Source: Micromussa lordhowensis (taxonomy: Eukaryota; Cnidaria; Anthozoa; Scleractinia; Lobophylliidae). Taken from it: 64,000 bases of DNA. This document shows, piece by piece, positions 1 through 12,600 of this stretch. Position numbers and translations under genes: made by a program. Position 1 is the first letter of the stretch. Each line of letters opens with the position of its first letter. Where the stretch lies: positions 11,505,348-11,569,347 of the forward strand of contig OZ026600.1 in assembly GCA_964020085.1 (NCBI GenBank), read 5' to 3'. Below the pieces are notes generated by a model. The model made no database searches. It had not been told where the DNA came from and was given only the letters and a program-made list of their open reading frames with translations.

Positions 1-219
1 GCGCAAATTGCATCATGTTCTAATTGGTATGAGCTTGAAGTACAATCATAGGACAACATTTTGCTGCAAACCGCGGCTCCAAAAGTGCCCGTAGAGCCGA
101 GTTATGACAAATTTGCCAAGGACACCTAAATCGGCCATTTTCTGAGATTTTGCCAAGTGGAGACCAAGAGAAAATGCTCAAAAAAGTAGGCCGACTATAG
201 GGGCTTCATAAACACCCTG
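1..219 (+). repeat. Representative satellite monomer
   Basis: This first monomer illustrates the unit. It holds TTTGCCAAG twice (112-120 and 149-157, a 37-bp offset), a CGGCTC/GAGCCG inverted pair (74-79 and 94-99), a TCGGCC/GGCCGA inverted pair (131-136 and 189-194), and a SacII-type CCGCGG palindrome at 71-76. The consensus has 8 CpG sites and about 47% GC by hand count. The strand and start point are conventions chosen here. The length is longer than the common 160-180 bp plant satellite class. Confidence 0.95.
74..99. other. Inverted repeat in each monomer (6-bp stem, 14-nt spacer)
   Basis: CGGCTC (74-79) and GAGCCG (94-99) are exact reverse complements. The pair is present in most monomers. 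It is broken in GCCCAG variants (for example 970), in CGGGTCC variants (2045) and in GAGAAG variants (3601). Its wide presence may reflect only common descent, so function is unproven. Confidence 0.7.
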
Positions 220-3095
220 GCGCAAATTGCATCATCTTCTTATTGGTATGCGCTTGAAGTGCAATCATAGGAACACATTTTGCTGCAAACCGCGGCTCCA
301 AAAGTGCCCGTAGAGCCGAGTTATGACAACTTTGCCAAGGACACCTAAATCGGCCATTTTCTGAGATTTTGCCAAGGGGGGACCAAGGGAAAATGCTCAA
401 AAAAGTAGGCCGACTATAGGGGCTTCATAAACACCCTGGCGCAAATTGCATCATCTCCTAATTGGTATGCGCTTGAAGTGCAATCATAGGAGAACATTTT
501 GCTGCAAACCGCGGCTCCAAAAGTGCCCGTAGAGCCGAGTTATGACAAATTTGCCAAGGACACCTTAATCGGCCATTTTCTGAGAATTTGCCAAGGGCGG
601 ACCAAGGGAAAATGCTCAGAAAAGTAGGCCGACTGTAGGGGCTTCAAAAACACCCTGGCGCAATTTGCATCATCTTCTAATTGGTATGAGCTTGAAGTGC
701 AATCATAGGACAACATGTTGCTGCAAACCGCGGCTCCAAAAGTGCCCGTAGAGCCGAGTTATGACAAATTTGCCAAGGACACCTAAATCGGCCATTTTCT
801 GAGATTTTGCCAAGGGGAGACCAAGGGAAAATGCTCAAAAAAGTAGGCCGACTATAGGGGCTTCAAAAACACCTTTGCGCAAATTGCATCATCCCCTAAT
901 TGGCATGCGCTTGAAGTGCAATCATAGGAACACATTTTGCTGCAAACCGCGGCTCCAAAAGTGCCCGTAGAGCCCAGTTATGACAACTTTGCCAAGGACA
1001 CCTAAATCGGCCATTTTCTGAGATTTTGCCAAGGGGGGACCAAGGGAAAATGCTCAAAAAAGTAGGCCGAATATAGGGGCTTCATAAACACCCTGGCGCA
1101 AATTGCATCATCTCCTAATTGGTATGCGCTTGAAGTGCAATTATAGGAGAACATTTTGCTGCAAACCGCGGCTCCAAAAGTGCCCGTAGAGCCGAGTTAT
1201 GACAAATTTGCCAAGGACACCTTAATCGGCCATTTTCTGAGAATTTGCCAAGTGGGGACCAAGGGAAAATGCTCAAAAAAGTAGGCCGACTGTAGGGGCT
1301 TCAAAAACACCCTGGCGCAAATTCCATCATCTCCTAATTGGTATGCGCTTGAAGTGCAATCATAGGAACACATTTTGCTGCAAACCGCGGCTCCAAAAGT
1401 GCCCGTAGAGCCGAGTTATGACAAATTTGCCAAGGACACCTTAATCGGCCATTTTCTGAGAATTTGCCAAGTGGGGACCAAGGGAAAATGCTCAAAAAAG
1501 TAGGCCGACTATAGGGGCTTCAAAAACACCTTTGCGCAAATTGCATCATCTCCTAATTGGTATGCGCTTGAAGTGCAATCATAGGAGAACATTTTGCTGC
1601 AAACCGCGGCTCCAAAAGTGCCCGTAGAGCCGAGTTATGACAAATTTGCCAAGGACACCTAAATCGGCCATTTTCTGAGATTTTGCCAAGTGGAGACCAA
1701 GAGAAAATGCTCAAAAAAGTAGGCCGACTATAGGGGCTTCATAAACACCCTGACGCAAATTGCATCATCTCCTAATTGGTATGCGCTTGAAGTGCAATCA
1801 TAGGAACACATTTTGCTGCAAACCGCGGCTCCAAAAGTGCCCATAGAGCCGAGTTATGACAAATTTGCCAAGGACACCTTAATCGGCCATTTTCTGAGAA
1901 TTTGCCAAGGGCGGACCAAGGGAAAATAATCAAAAAAGTAGGCCGACTGTAGGGGCTTCAAAAACACCCTGGCGCAAATTGCATCATGTTTTAATTGGTA
2001 TGAGCTTAAAGTGCAATCATAGGACAACATTTTGCTGCAAACCGCGGGTCCAAAAGTGCCCGTAGAGCCGAGTTATGACAAATTTGCCAAGGACACCTTA
2101 ATCGGCCATTTTCTGAGAATTTGCCAAGGGGGGACCAAGGGAAAATGCTCAAAAAAGTAGGCCGACTGTAGGGGCTTCAAAAACACCTTTGCGCAAATTG
2201 CATCATCTTCTAATTGGTATGAGCTTGAAGTGCAATCATAGGACAACATTTTGCTGCAAACCGCGGCTCCAAAAGTGCCCGTAGAGCCGAGTTATGACAA
2301 ATTTGCCAAGGACACCTTAATCGGCCATTTTCTGAGAATTTGCCAAGTGGGGACCAAGGGAAAATGCTCAAAAAAGTAGGCCGACTGTAGGGGCTTCAAA
2401 AACACCCTGGCGCAAATTCCATCATCTCCTAATTGGTATGCGCTTGAAGTGCAATCATAGGAACACATTTTGCTGCAAACCGCGGCTCCAAAAGTGCCCG
2501 TAGAGCCGAGTTATGACAAATTTGCCAAGGACACCTAAATCGGCCATTTTCTGAGATTTTGCCAAGGGGGGACCAAGGGAAAATGCTCAAAAAAGTAGAC
2601 CGACTATAGGGGCTTCAAAAACACCTTTGCGCAAATTGCATCATCTCCTGATTGGTATGCGCTTGAAGTGCAATCATAGGAGAACATTTTGCTGCAAACC
2701 GCGGCTCCAAAAGTGCCCGTAGAGCCGAGTTATGACAAATTTGCCAAGGACACCTAAATCGGCCATTTTCTGAGATTTTGCCAAGTGGAGACCAAGAGAA
2801 AATGCTCAAAAAAGTAGGCCGACTATAGGGGCTTCATAAACACCCTGGCGCAAATTGCATCATTTTCTAATTGGTATGCGCTTGAAGTGCAATCATAGGA
2901 ACACATTTTGCTGCAAACCGCGGCTCCAAAAGTGCCCGTAGAGCCGAGTTATGACATATTTGCCAAGGACACCTAAATCGGCCATTTTCTGAGATTTTGC
3001 CAAGGGGGGACCAAGGGAAAATGCTCAAAAAAGTAGGCCGACTAAAGGGGCTTCAAAAACACCCTGGCGCAAATTGCATCATCTCCTAATTGGTA

Positions 3096-3110
3096 TGCAC
3101 TTGAAGTGCA
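3096..3110. other. Perfect 15-bp dyad TGCACTT-G-AAGTGCA
   Basis: In monomers with GCAC in place of GCGC this block is a perfect inverted repeat with a one-base centre. The consensus has one mismatch (G in the left arm). It occurs in several subfamilies, for example at 3067, 3505, 5257, 14454, 17739 and 22118 and in the GCTATGCAC monomers of the right domain. A one-base centre cannot form a hairpin as such, so a protein-binding dyad or a looser cruciform is more plausible. Confidence 0.7.
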
Positions 3111-6100
3111 ATCATAGGAGAACATTTTGCTGCCAACCGCGGCTCCAAAACTGCCCGTAGAGCCGAGTTATGACAAATTTGCCAAGGACACCTAAATCGG
3201 CCATTTTCTGAGATTTTGCCAAGTGGGGACCAAGGGAAAATGCTCAAAAAAGTAGGCCGACTATAGGGGCTTCATAAACACCTTGGCGCAAATTGCATCA
3301 TCTCCTAATTGGTATGCGCTTGAAGTGCAATTATAGGAGTACATTTTGCTGCAAACCGCGGCTCCAAAAGTGCCCGTAGAGCCGAGTTATGACAACTTTG
3401 CCAAGGACACCTAAATCGGCCATTTTCTGAGATTTTGCCAAGGGGGGACCAAGGGAAAATGCTCAAAAAAGTAGGCCGACTGTAGGGGCTTCAAAAACAC
3501 CCTGGCGCAAATTCCATCATCTCCTAATTGGTATGCACTTGAAGTGCAATCATAGGAACACGTTTTGCTGCAAACGGCGGCTCCAAAAGTGCCCGTAGAG
3601 AAGAGTTATGACAAATTTGCCAAGGACACCTAAATCGGCCATTTTCTGAGATTTTGCCAAGGGGGGACCAAGGGAAAATGCTCAAAAAAGTAGGCCGACT
3701 ATAGGGGCTTCATAAACACCCTGGCGCAAATTGCATCATCTCCTAATTGGTATGCGCTTGAAGTGCAATCATAGGAGAACATTTTGCTGCAAACCGCGGC
3801 TCCAAAAGTGCCCGTAGAGCCGAGTTATGACAAATTTGCCAAGGACACCTTAATCGGCCATTTTCTGAGAATTTGCCAAGGGCGGACCAAGGGAAAATGC
3901 TCAAAAAAGTAGGCCGACTGTAGGGGCTTCAAAAACACCCTGGCGCAATTTGCATCATCTTCTAATTGGTATGAGCTTGAAGTGCAATCATAGGACAACA
4001 TGTTGCTGCAAACCGCGGCTCCAAAAGTGCCCGTAGAGCCGAGTTATGACAAATTTGCCAAGGACACCTAAATCGGCCATTTTCTGAGATTTTGCCAAGG
4101 GGAGACCAAGGGAAAATGCTCAAAAAAGTAGGCCGACTATAGGGGCTTCAAAAACACCTTTGCGCAAATTGCATCATCCCCTAATTGGCATGCGCTTGAA
4201 GTGCAATCATAGGAACACATTTTGCTGCAAACCGCGGCTCCAAAAGTGCCCGTAGAGCCCAGTTATGACAACTTTGCCAAGGACACCTAAATCGGCCATT
4301 TTCTGAGATTTTGCAAAGGGGGGACCAAGGGAAAATGCTCAAAAAAGTAGGCCGAATATAAGGGCTTCATAAACACCCTGGCGCAAATTGCATTATCTCC
4401 TAATTGGTATGCGCTTGAAGTGCAATTATAGGAGAACATTTTGCTGCAAACCGCGGCTCCAAAAGTGCCCGTAGAGCCGAGTTATGACAAATTTGCCAAG
4501 GACACCTAAATCGGCCATTTTCTGAGATTTTGCCAAGTGGAGACCAAGAGAAAATGCTCAAAAAAGTAGGCCGACTATAGGGGCTTCATAAACACCCTGG
4601 CGCAAATTGCATCATCTTCTAATTGGTATGCGCTTGAAGTGCAATCATAGGAACACATTTTGCTGCAAACCGCGGCTCCAAAAGTGCCCATAGAGCCGAG
4701 TTATGACAAATTTGCCAAGGACACCTAAATCGGCCATTTTCTGAGATTTTGCCAAGGGCGGACCAAGGGAAAATGCTCAAAAAAGTAGGCCGACTATAGG
4801 GGCTTCATAAACACCCTGGCGCAAATAACATCATCTCCTAATTTGTATGCGCTTGAAGTGCAATCATAGGAGAACATTTTGCTGCAAACCGCGGGTCCAA
4901 AAGTGCCCGTAGAGCCGAGTTATGACAAATTTGCCAAGGACACCTTAATCGGCCATTTTCTGAGAATTTGCCAAGGGGGGAGCAAGGGAAAATGCTCAAA
5001 AAAGTAGGCCGAATGTAGGGGCTTCAAAAACACCTTTGCGCAAATTGCATCATGTTCTAATTGGTATGAGCTTGAAGTACAATCATAGGACAACATTTTG
5101 CTGCAAACCGCGGCTCCAAAAGTGCCCGTAGAGCCGAGTTATGACAAATTTGCCAAGGACACCTAAATCGGCCATTTTCTGAGATTTTGCCAAGGGGGGA
5201 CCAAGGGAAAATGCTCAAAAAAGTAGGCCGACTAAAGGGGCTTCAAAAACACCCTGGCGCAAATTGCATCATCTCCTAATTGGTATGCACTTGAAGTGCA
5301 ATCATAGGAGAACATTTTGCTGCCAACCGCGGCTCCAAAACTGCCCGTAGAGCCGAGTTATGACAAATTTGCCAAGGACACCTAAATCGGCCATTTTCTG
5401 AGATTTTGCCAAGTGGGGACCAAGGGAAAGTGCTCAAAAAAGTAGGCCGACTATAGGGGCTTCATAAACACCTTGGCGCAAATTGCATCATCTCCTAATT
5501 GGTATGCACTTGAAGTGCAATCATAGGAGTACATTTTGCTGCAAACCGCGGCTCCAAAAGTGCCCGTAGAGCCGAGTTATGACAACTTTGCCAAGGACAC
5601 CTAAATCGGCCATTTTCTGAGATTTTGCCAAGGGGGGACCAAGGGAAAATGCTCAAAAAAGTAGGCCGACTATAGGGGCTTCATAAACACCCTGGCGCAA
5701 ATTACATCATCTCCTAATTTGTATGCGCTTGAAGTGCAATCATAGGAGAACATTTTGCTGCAAACCGCGGGTCCAAAAGTGCCCGTAGAGCCGAGTTATG
5801 ACAAATTTGCCAAGGACACCTAAATCGGCCATTTTCTGAGATTTTGCCAAGGGGGGACCAAGGGAAAATGCTCAAAAAAGTAGGCCGACTGTAGGGGCTT
5901 CAAAAACACCCTGGGGCAAATTGCATCATCTTCTAATTGGTATGAGCTTGAAGTGCAATCATAGGACAACATGTTGCTGCAAACCGCGGGTCCAAAAGTG
6001 CCCGTAGAGCCGAGTTATGACAAATTTGCCAAGGACACCTAAATCTGCCATTTTCTGAGATTTTGCCAAGGGGGGACCAAGGGAAAATGCTCAAAAAAGT

Positions 6101-8979
6101 AGGCCGACTATAGGGGCTTCATAAACACCCTGGCGCAAATTGCATCATCTCCTAATTGGTATGCGCTTGAAGTGCAATCATAGGAACACATTTTGCTGCA
6201 AACCGCGGCTCCAAAAGTGCCCGTAGAGCCCAGTTATGACAACTTTGCCAAGGACACCTAAATCGGCCATTTTCTGAGATTTTGCCAAGGGGGGACCAAG
6301 GGAAAATGCTCAAAAAAGTAGGCCGACTATAGGGGCTTCATAAACACCCTAGCGCAAATTGCATCATCTCCTAATTGGTATGCGCTTGAAGTGCAATTAT
6401 AGGAGAACATTTTGCTGCAAACCGCGGCTCCAAAAGTGCCCGTAGAGCCGAGTTATGACAAATTTGCCAAGGACACCTTAATCGGCCATTTTCTGAGAAT
6501 TTGCCAAGTGGGGACCAAGGGAAAATGCTCAAAAAAGTAGGCCGACTGTAGGGGCTTCAAAAACACCCTGGCGCAAATTGCATCATCTCCTAATTGGTAT
6601 GCGCTTGAAGTGCAATCATAGGAGAACATTTTGCTGCAAACCGCGGCTCCAAAACTGCCCGTAGAGCCGAGTTATGACAAATTTGCCAAGGACACCTAAA
6701 TCGGCCATTTTCTGAGATTTTGCCAAGGGGGGACCAAGGGAAAATGCTCAAAAAAGTAGGCCGACTATAGGGGCTTCATAAACACCCTGGCGCAAATTGC
6801 ATCATCTTGTAATTGGTATGCGCTTGAAGAGCAATTATAGGAGAACATTTTGCTGCAAACCGCGGCTCTAAAAGTGCCCGTAGAGCCGAGTTATGACAAA
6901 TTTGCCAAGGACACCTTAATCGGCCATTTTCTGAGAATTTGCCAAGTGGGGAACAAGGGAAAATGCTCAAAAAAGTAGGCCGACTGTAGGGGCTTCAAAA
7001 ACACCCTGGCGCAAATTGCATCATCTCCTAATTGGTATGCGCTTGAAGTGCAATCATAGGAGAACATTTTGCTGCAAACCGCGGCTCCAAAACTGCCCGT
7101 AGAGCCGAGTTATGACAAATTTGCCAAGGACACCTAAATCGGCCATTTTCTGAGATTTTGCCAAGTGGGGACCAAGGAAAAATGCTCAAAAAAGTAGGCC
7201 GACTGTAGGGGCTTCATAAACACCCTGGCGCAAATTGCATCATCTTCTAATTGGTATGCGCTTGAAGTGCAATTATAGGAGTACATTTTGCTGCAAACTG
7301 CGGCTCCAAAAGTGCCTGTAGAGCCGAGTTATGACAACTTTGCCAAGGACACCTAAATCGGCCATTTTCTGAGATTTTGCCAAGGGGGGACCAAGGGAAA
7401 ATGCTCAAAAAAGTAGGCCGACTATAGGGGCTTCATAAACACCCTCGCGCAAATTACATCATCTCCTAATTTGTATGCGCTTGAAGTGCAATCATAGGAG
7501 AACATTTTGCTGGAAACCGCGGGTCCAAAAGTGCCCGTAGAGCCGAGTTATGACAAATTTGCCAAGGACACCTAAATCGGCCATTTTCTGAGATTTTGCC
7601 AAGGGGGGACCAAGGGAAAATGCTCAAAAAAGTAGGCCGACTGTAGGGGCTTCAAAAACACCCTGGGGCAAATTGCATCATCTTCTAATTGGTATGAGCT
7701 TGAAGTGCAATCATAGGACAACATGTTGCTGCAAACCGCGGCTCCAAAAGTGCCCGTAGAGCCGAGTTATGACAAATTTGCCAAGGACACCTAAATCGGC
7801 CATTTTCTGAGATTTTGCCAAGGGGAGACCAAGGGAAAATGCTCAAAAAAGTAGGCCGACTATAGGGGCTTCAAAAACACCTTTGCGCAAATTGCATCAT
7901 CTCCTAATTGGCATGCGCTTGAAGTGCAATCATAGGAACACATTTTGCTGCAAACCGCGGCTCCAAAAGTGCCCGTAGAGCCGAGTTATGACAAATTTGC
8001 CAAGGACACCTTAATCGGCCATTTTCTGAGAATTTGCCAAGTGGGGACCAAGGGAAAATGCTCAAAAAAGTAGGCCGACTGTAGGGGCTTCAAAAACACC
8101 CTGGCACAAATTCCATCATCTCCTAATTGGTATGCGCTTGAAGTGCAATCATAGGAACACATTTTGTTGCAAACCGCGGCTCCAAAAGTGCCCGTAGAGC
8201 CGAGTTATGACAAATTTGCCAAGGACACCTAAATCGGCCATTTTCTGAGATTTTGCCAAGGGGGGACCAAGGGAAAATGCTCAAAAAAGTAGGCCGACTA
8301 TAGGGGCTTCAAAAACACCTTTGCGCAAATTGCATCATCTTCTAATTGGTATGCGCTTGAAGTGCAATCATAGGAGAACATTTTGCTGCAAACTGCGGCT
8401 CCAAAAGTGCCCGTAGAGCCGAGTTATGACAAATTTGCCAAGGACACCTAAATCGGCCATTTTCTGAGATTTTGCCAAGTGGAGACCAAGAGAAAATGCT
8501 CAAAAAAGTAGGCCGACTATAGGGGCTTCATAAACACCCTGGCGCAAATTGCATCATCTTCTAATTGGTATGCGCTTGAAGTGCAATCATAGGAACACAT
8601 TTTGCTGCAAACCGCGGCTCCAAAAGTGCCCATAGAGCCGAGTTATGACAAATTTGCCAAGGACACCTTAATCGGCCATTTTCTGAGAATTTGCCAAGGG
8701 CGGACCAAGGGAAAATGCTCAAAAAAGTAGGCCGACTGTAGGGGCTTCAAAAACACCCTGGCGCAAATTGCATCATGTTTTAATTGGTATGAGCTTAAAG
8801 TGCAATCATAGGACAACATTTTGCTGCAAACCGCGGGTCCAAAAGTGCCCGTAGAGCCGAGTTATGACAAATTTGCCAAGGACACCTTAATCGGCCATTT
8901 TCTGAGAATTTGCCAAGGGGGGACCAAGGGAAAATGCTCAAAAAAGTAGGCCGACTGTAGGGGCTTCAAAAACACCTTT

Positions 8980-9198
8980 GCGCAAATTGCATCATCTTCT
9001 AATTGGTATGAGCTTGAAGTGCAATCATAGGACAACATTTTGCTGCAAACCGCGGGTCCAAAAGTGCCCGTAGAGCCGAGTTATGACAAATTTGCCAAGG
9101 ACACCTTAATCGGCCATTTTCTGAGAATTTGCCAAGGGGGGACCAAGGGAAAATGCTCAAAAAAGTAGGCCGACTGTAGGGGCTTCAAAAACACCTTT
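8980..9198. repeat. Chimeric single-monomer insertion
   Basis: This monomer starts like its right neighbour (9199: CTTCT, GAGC, AGGACAAC) and ends like its left neighbour (8761: CGGGTCC, then GGGGGGACC, then the CTTT end). The equivalent position near 2191 lacks it. It looks like the product of one in-register unequal exchange adding a single monomer. The 20-mer copy also carries it, at 13359. Confidence 0.7.
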
Positions 9199-9636
9199 GC
9201 GCAAATTGCATCATCTTCTAATTGGTATGAGCTTGAAGTGCAATCATAGGACAACATTTTGCTGCAAACCGCGGCTCCAAAAGTGCCCGTAGAGCCGAGT
9301 TATGACAAATTTGCCAAGGACACCTTAATCGGCCATTTTCTGAGAATTTGCCAAGTGGGGACCAAGGGAAAATGCTCAAAAAAGTAGGCCGACTGTAGGG
9401 GCTTCAAAAACACCCTGGCGCAAATTCCATCATCTCCTAATTGGTATGCGCTTGAAGTGCAATCATAGGAACACATTTTGCTGCAAACCGCGGCTCCAAA
9501 AGTGCCCGTAGAGCCGAGTTATGACAAATTTGCCAAGGACACCTAAATCGGCCATTTTCTGAGATTTTGCCAAGGGGGGACCAAGGGAAAATGCTCAAAA
9601 AAGTAGGCCGACTATAGGGGCTTCAAAAACACCTTT

Positions 9637-12600
9637 GCGCAAATTGCATCATCTCCTGATTGGTATGCGCTTAAAGTGCAATCATAGGAGAACATTTTGC
9701 TGCAAACCGCGGCTCTAAAAGTGCCCGTAGAGCCGAGTTATGACAAATTTGCCAAGGACACCTAAATCGGCCATTTTCTGAGATTTTGCCAAGTGGAGAC
9801 CAAGAGAAAATGCTCAAAAAAGTAGGCCGACTATAGGGGCTTCATAAACACCCTGGCGCAAATTGCATCATTTTCTAATTGGTATGCGCTTGAAGTGCAA
9901 TCATAGGAACACATTTTGCTGCAAACCGCGGCTCCAAAAGTGCCCGTAGAGCCGAGTTATGACAAATTTGCCAAGGACACCTAAATCGGCCATTTTCTGA
10001 GATTTTGCCAAGGGGGGACCAAGGGAAAATGCTCAAAAAAGTAGGCCGACTAAAGGGGCTTCAAAAACACCCTGGCGCAAATTGCATCATCTCCTAATTG
10101 GTATGCACTTAAAGTGCAATCATAGGAGAACATTTTGCTGCCAACCGCGGCTCCAAAACTGCCCGTAGAGCCGAGTTATGACAAATTTGCCAAGGACACC
10201 TAAATCGGCCATTTTCTGAGATTTTGCCAAGTGGGGACCAAGGAAAAATGCTCAAAAAAGTAGGCCGACTTTAGGGGTTCATAAACACCTTGGCGCAAAT
10301 TGCATCATCTCCTAATTGGTATGCGCTTGAAGTGCAATTATAGGAGTACATTTTGCTGCAAACCGCGGCTCCAAAAGTGCCCGTAGAGCCGAGTTATGAC
10401 AACTTTGCCAAGGACACCTAAATCGGCCATTTTCTGAGATTTTGCCAAGGGGGGACCAAGGGAAAATGCTCAAAAAAGTAGGCCGACTGTAGGGGCTTCA
10501 AAAACACCCTGGCGCAAATTCCATCATCTCCTAATTGGTATGCACTTGAAGTGCAATCATAGGAACACGTTTTGCTGCAAACCGCGGCTCCAAAAGTGCC
10601 CGTAGAGAAGAGTTATGACAAATTTGCCAAGGACACCTAAATCGGCCATTTTCTGAGATTTTGCCAAGGGGGGACCAAGGGAAAATGCTCAAAAAAGTAG
10701 GCCGACTATAGGGGCTTCATAAACACCCTGGCGCAAATTGCATCATCTCCTAATTGGTATGCGCTTGAAGTGCAATCATAGGAGAACATTTTGCTGCAAA
10801 CCGCGGCTCCAAAAGTGCCCGTAGAGCCGAGTTATGACAAATTTGCCAAGGACACCTTAATCGGCCATTTTCTGAGAATTTGCCAAGGGCGGACCAAGGG
10901 AAAATGCTCAAAAAAGTAGGCCGACTGTAGGGGCTTCAAAAACACCCTGGCGCAATTTGCATCATCTTCTAATTGGTATGAGCTTGAAGTGCAATCATAG
11001 GACAACATGTTGCTGCAAACCGCGGCTCCAAAAGTGCCCGTAGAGCCGAGTTATGACAAATTTGCCAAGGACACCTAAATCGGCCATTTTCTGAGATTTT
11101 GCCAAGGGGAGACCAAGGGAAAATGCTCAAAAAAGTAGGCCGACTATAGGGGCTTCAAAAACACCTTTGCGCAAATTGCATCATCCCCTAATTGGCATGC
11201 GCTTGAAGTGCAATCATAGGAACACATTTTGCTGAAAACCGCGGCTCCAAAAGTGCCCGTAGAGCCCAGTTATGACAACTTTGCCAAGGACACCTAAATC
11301 GGCCATTTTCTGAGATTTTGCAAAGGGGGGACCAAGGGAAAATGCTCAAAAAAGTAGGCCGAATATAAGGGCTTCATAAACACCCTGGCGCAAATTGCAT
11401 CATCTCCTAATTGGTATGCGCTTGAAGTGCAATTATAGGAGAACATTTTGCTGCAAACCGCGGCTCCAAAAGTGCCCGTAGAGCCGAGTTATGACAAATT
11501 TGCCAAGGACACCTAAATCGGCCATTTTCTGAGATTTTGCCAAGTGGGGACCAAGGAAAAATGCTCAAAAAAGTAGGCCGACTGTAGGGGCTTCATAAAC
11601 ACCCTGGCGCAAATTGCATCATCTTCTAATTGGTATGCGCTTGAAGTGCAATTATAGGAGTACATTTTGCTGCAAACCGCGGCTCCAAAAGTGCCTGTAG
11701 AGCCGAGTTATGACAACTTTGCCAAGGACACCTAAATCGGCCATTTTCTGAGATTTTGCCAAGGGGGGACCAAGGGAAAATGCTCAAAAAAGTAGGCCGA
11801 CTATAGGGGCTTCATAAACACCCTCGCGCAAATTACATCATCTCCTAATTTGTATGCGCTTGAAGTGCAATCATAGGAGAACATTTTGCTGGAAACCGCG
11901 GGTCCAAAAGTGCCCGTAGAGCCGAGTTATGACAAATTTGCCAAGGACACCTAAATCGGCCATTTTCTGAGATTTTGCCAAGGGGGGACCAAGGGAAAAT
12001 GCTCAAAAAAGTAGGCCGACTGTAGGGGCTTCAAAAACACCCTGGGGCAAATTGCATCATCTTCTAATTGGTATGAGCTTGAAGTGCAATCATAGGACAA
12101 CATGTTGCTGCAAACCGCGGCTCCAAAAGTGCCCGTAGAGCCGAGTTATGACAAATTTGCCAAGGACACCTAAATCGGCCATTTTCTGAGATTTTGCCAA
12201 GGGGAGACCAAGGGAAAATGCTCAAAAAAGTAGGCCGACTATAGGGGCTTCAAAAACACCTTTGCGCAAATTGCATCATCTCCTAATTGGCATGCGCTTG
12301 AAGTGCAATCATAGGAACACATTTTGCTGCAAACTGCGGCTCCAAAAGTGCCCGTAGAGCCGAGTTATGACAAATTTGCCAAGGACACCTTAATCGGCCA
12401 TTTTCTGAGAATTTGCCAAGTGGGGACCAAGGGAAAATGCTCAAAAAAGTAGGCTGACTGTAGGGGCTTCAAAAACACCCTGGCGCAAATTCCATCATCT
12501 CCTAATTGGTATGCGCTTGAAGTGCAATCATAGGAACACATTTTGTTGCAAACCGCGGCTCCAAAAGTGCCCGTAGAGCCGAGTTATGACAAATTTGCCA

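Larger units (their letters stand above)
1..2628. repeat. Twelve satellite monomers, mixed, upstream of the first large HOR
   Basis: Monomers 1-12 are not a clean HOR unit but match parts of later ones. Those at 439, 658 and 877 have the same diagnostic variants as those at 3724, 3943 and 4162, a shift of 15 monomers. Those at 1534-2628 match the end of the 32-mer (8323-9636), except that the monomer at 8980 has no counterpart here. The monomer at 1753 has AAAATAATC where nearly all others read AAAATGCTC. Nothing but satellite is present. Confidence 0.85.
2629..9636. repeat. 32-monomer HOR unit (7008 bp), first copy
   Basis: This unit starts with the monomer carrying CTCCTGATTGG at 2629, a marker that recurs at 9637 (7008 bp = 32 x 219 later) and at 14016. 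The first eight monomers (2629-4380) reappear at 9637 and 14016, including the one with GTAGAGAAGAG (3601, 10608, 14988). The last eleven (7228-9636) reappear at 11607-14015. The middle thirteen (4381-7227) are largely absent from the second copy, but partly return at 15768-16424 and, as related types, at 17739 and 22775 onwards. Confidence 0.85.

Noticed and set aside
127..150. Compensatory stem explaining the CTAAA/ATTTT and CTTAA/AATTT linkage
   Set aside because: The two changed bases do not face each other in the obvious AAAT/ATTT pairing, so base-pair compensation is not supported. Shared descent explains the linkage.
206..400. Minus-strand 64-residue open frames repeated in many monomers (also near 2615, 6776, 23418-26897, 54057, 62156)
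   Set aside because: They arise because 219 is divisible by 3, and they open with TTG, not ATG. They appear or vanish with single monomer variants and have no start signal, domain or conserved neighbour. They are satellite read as protein.
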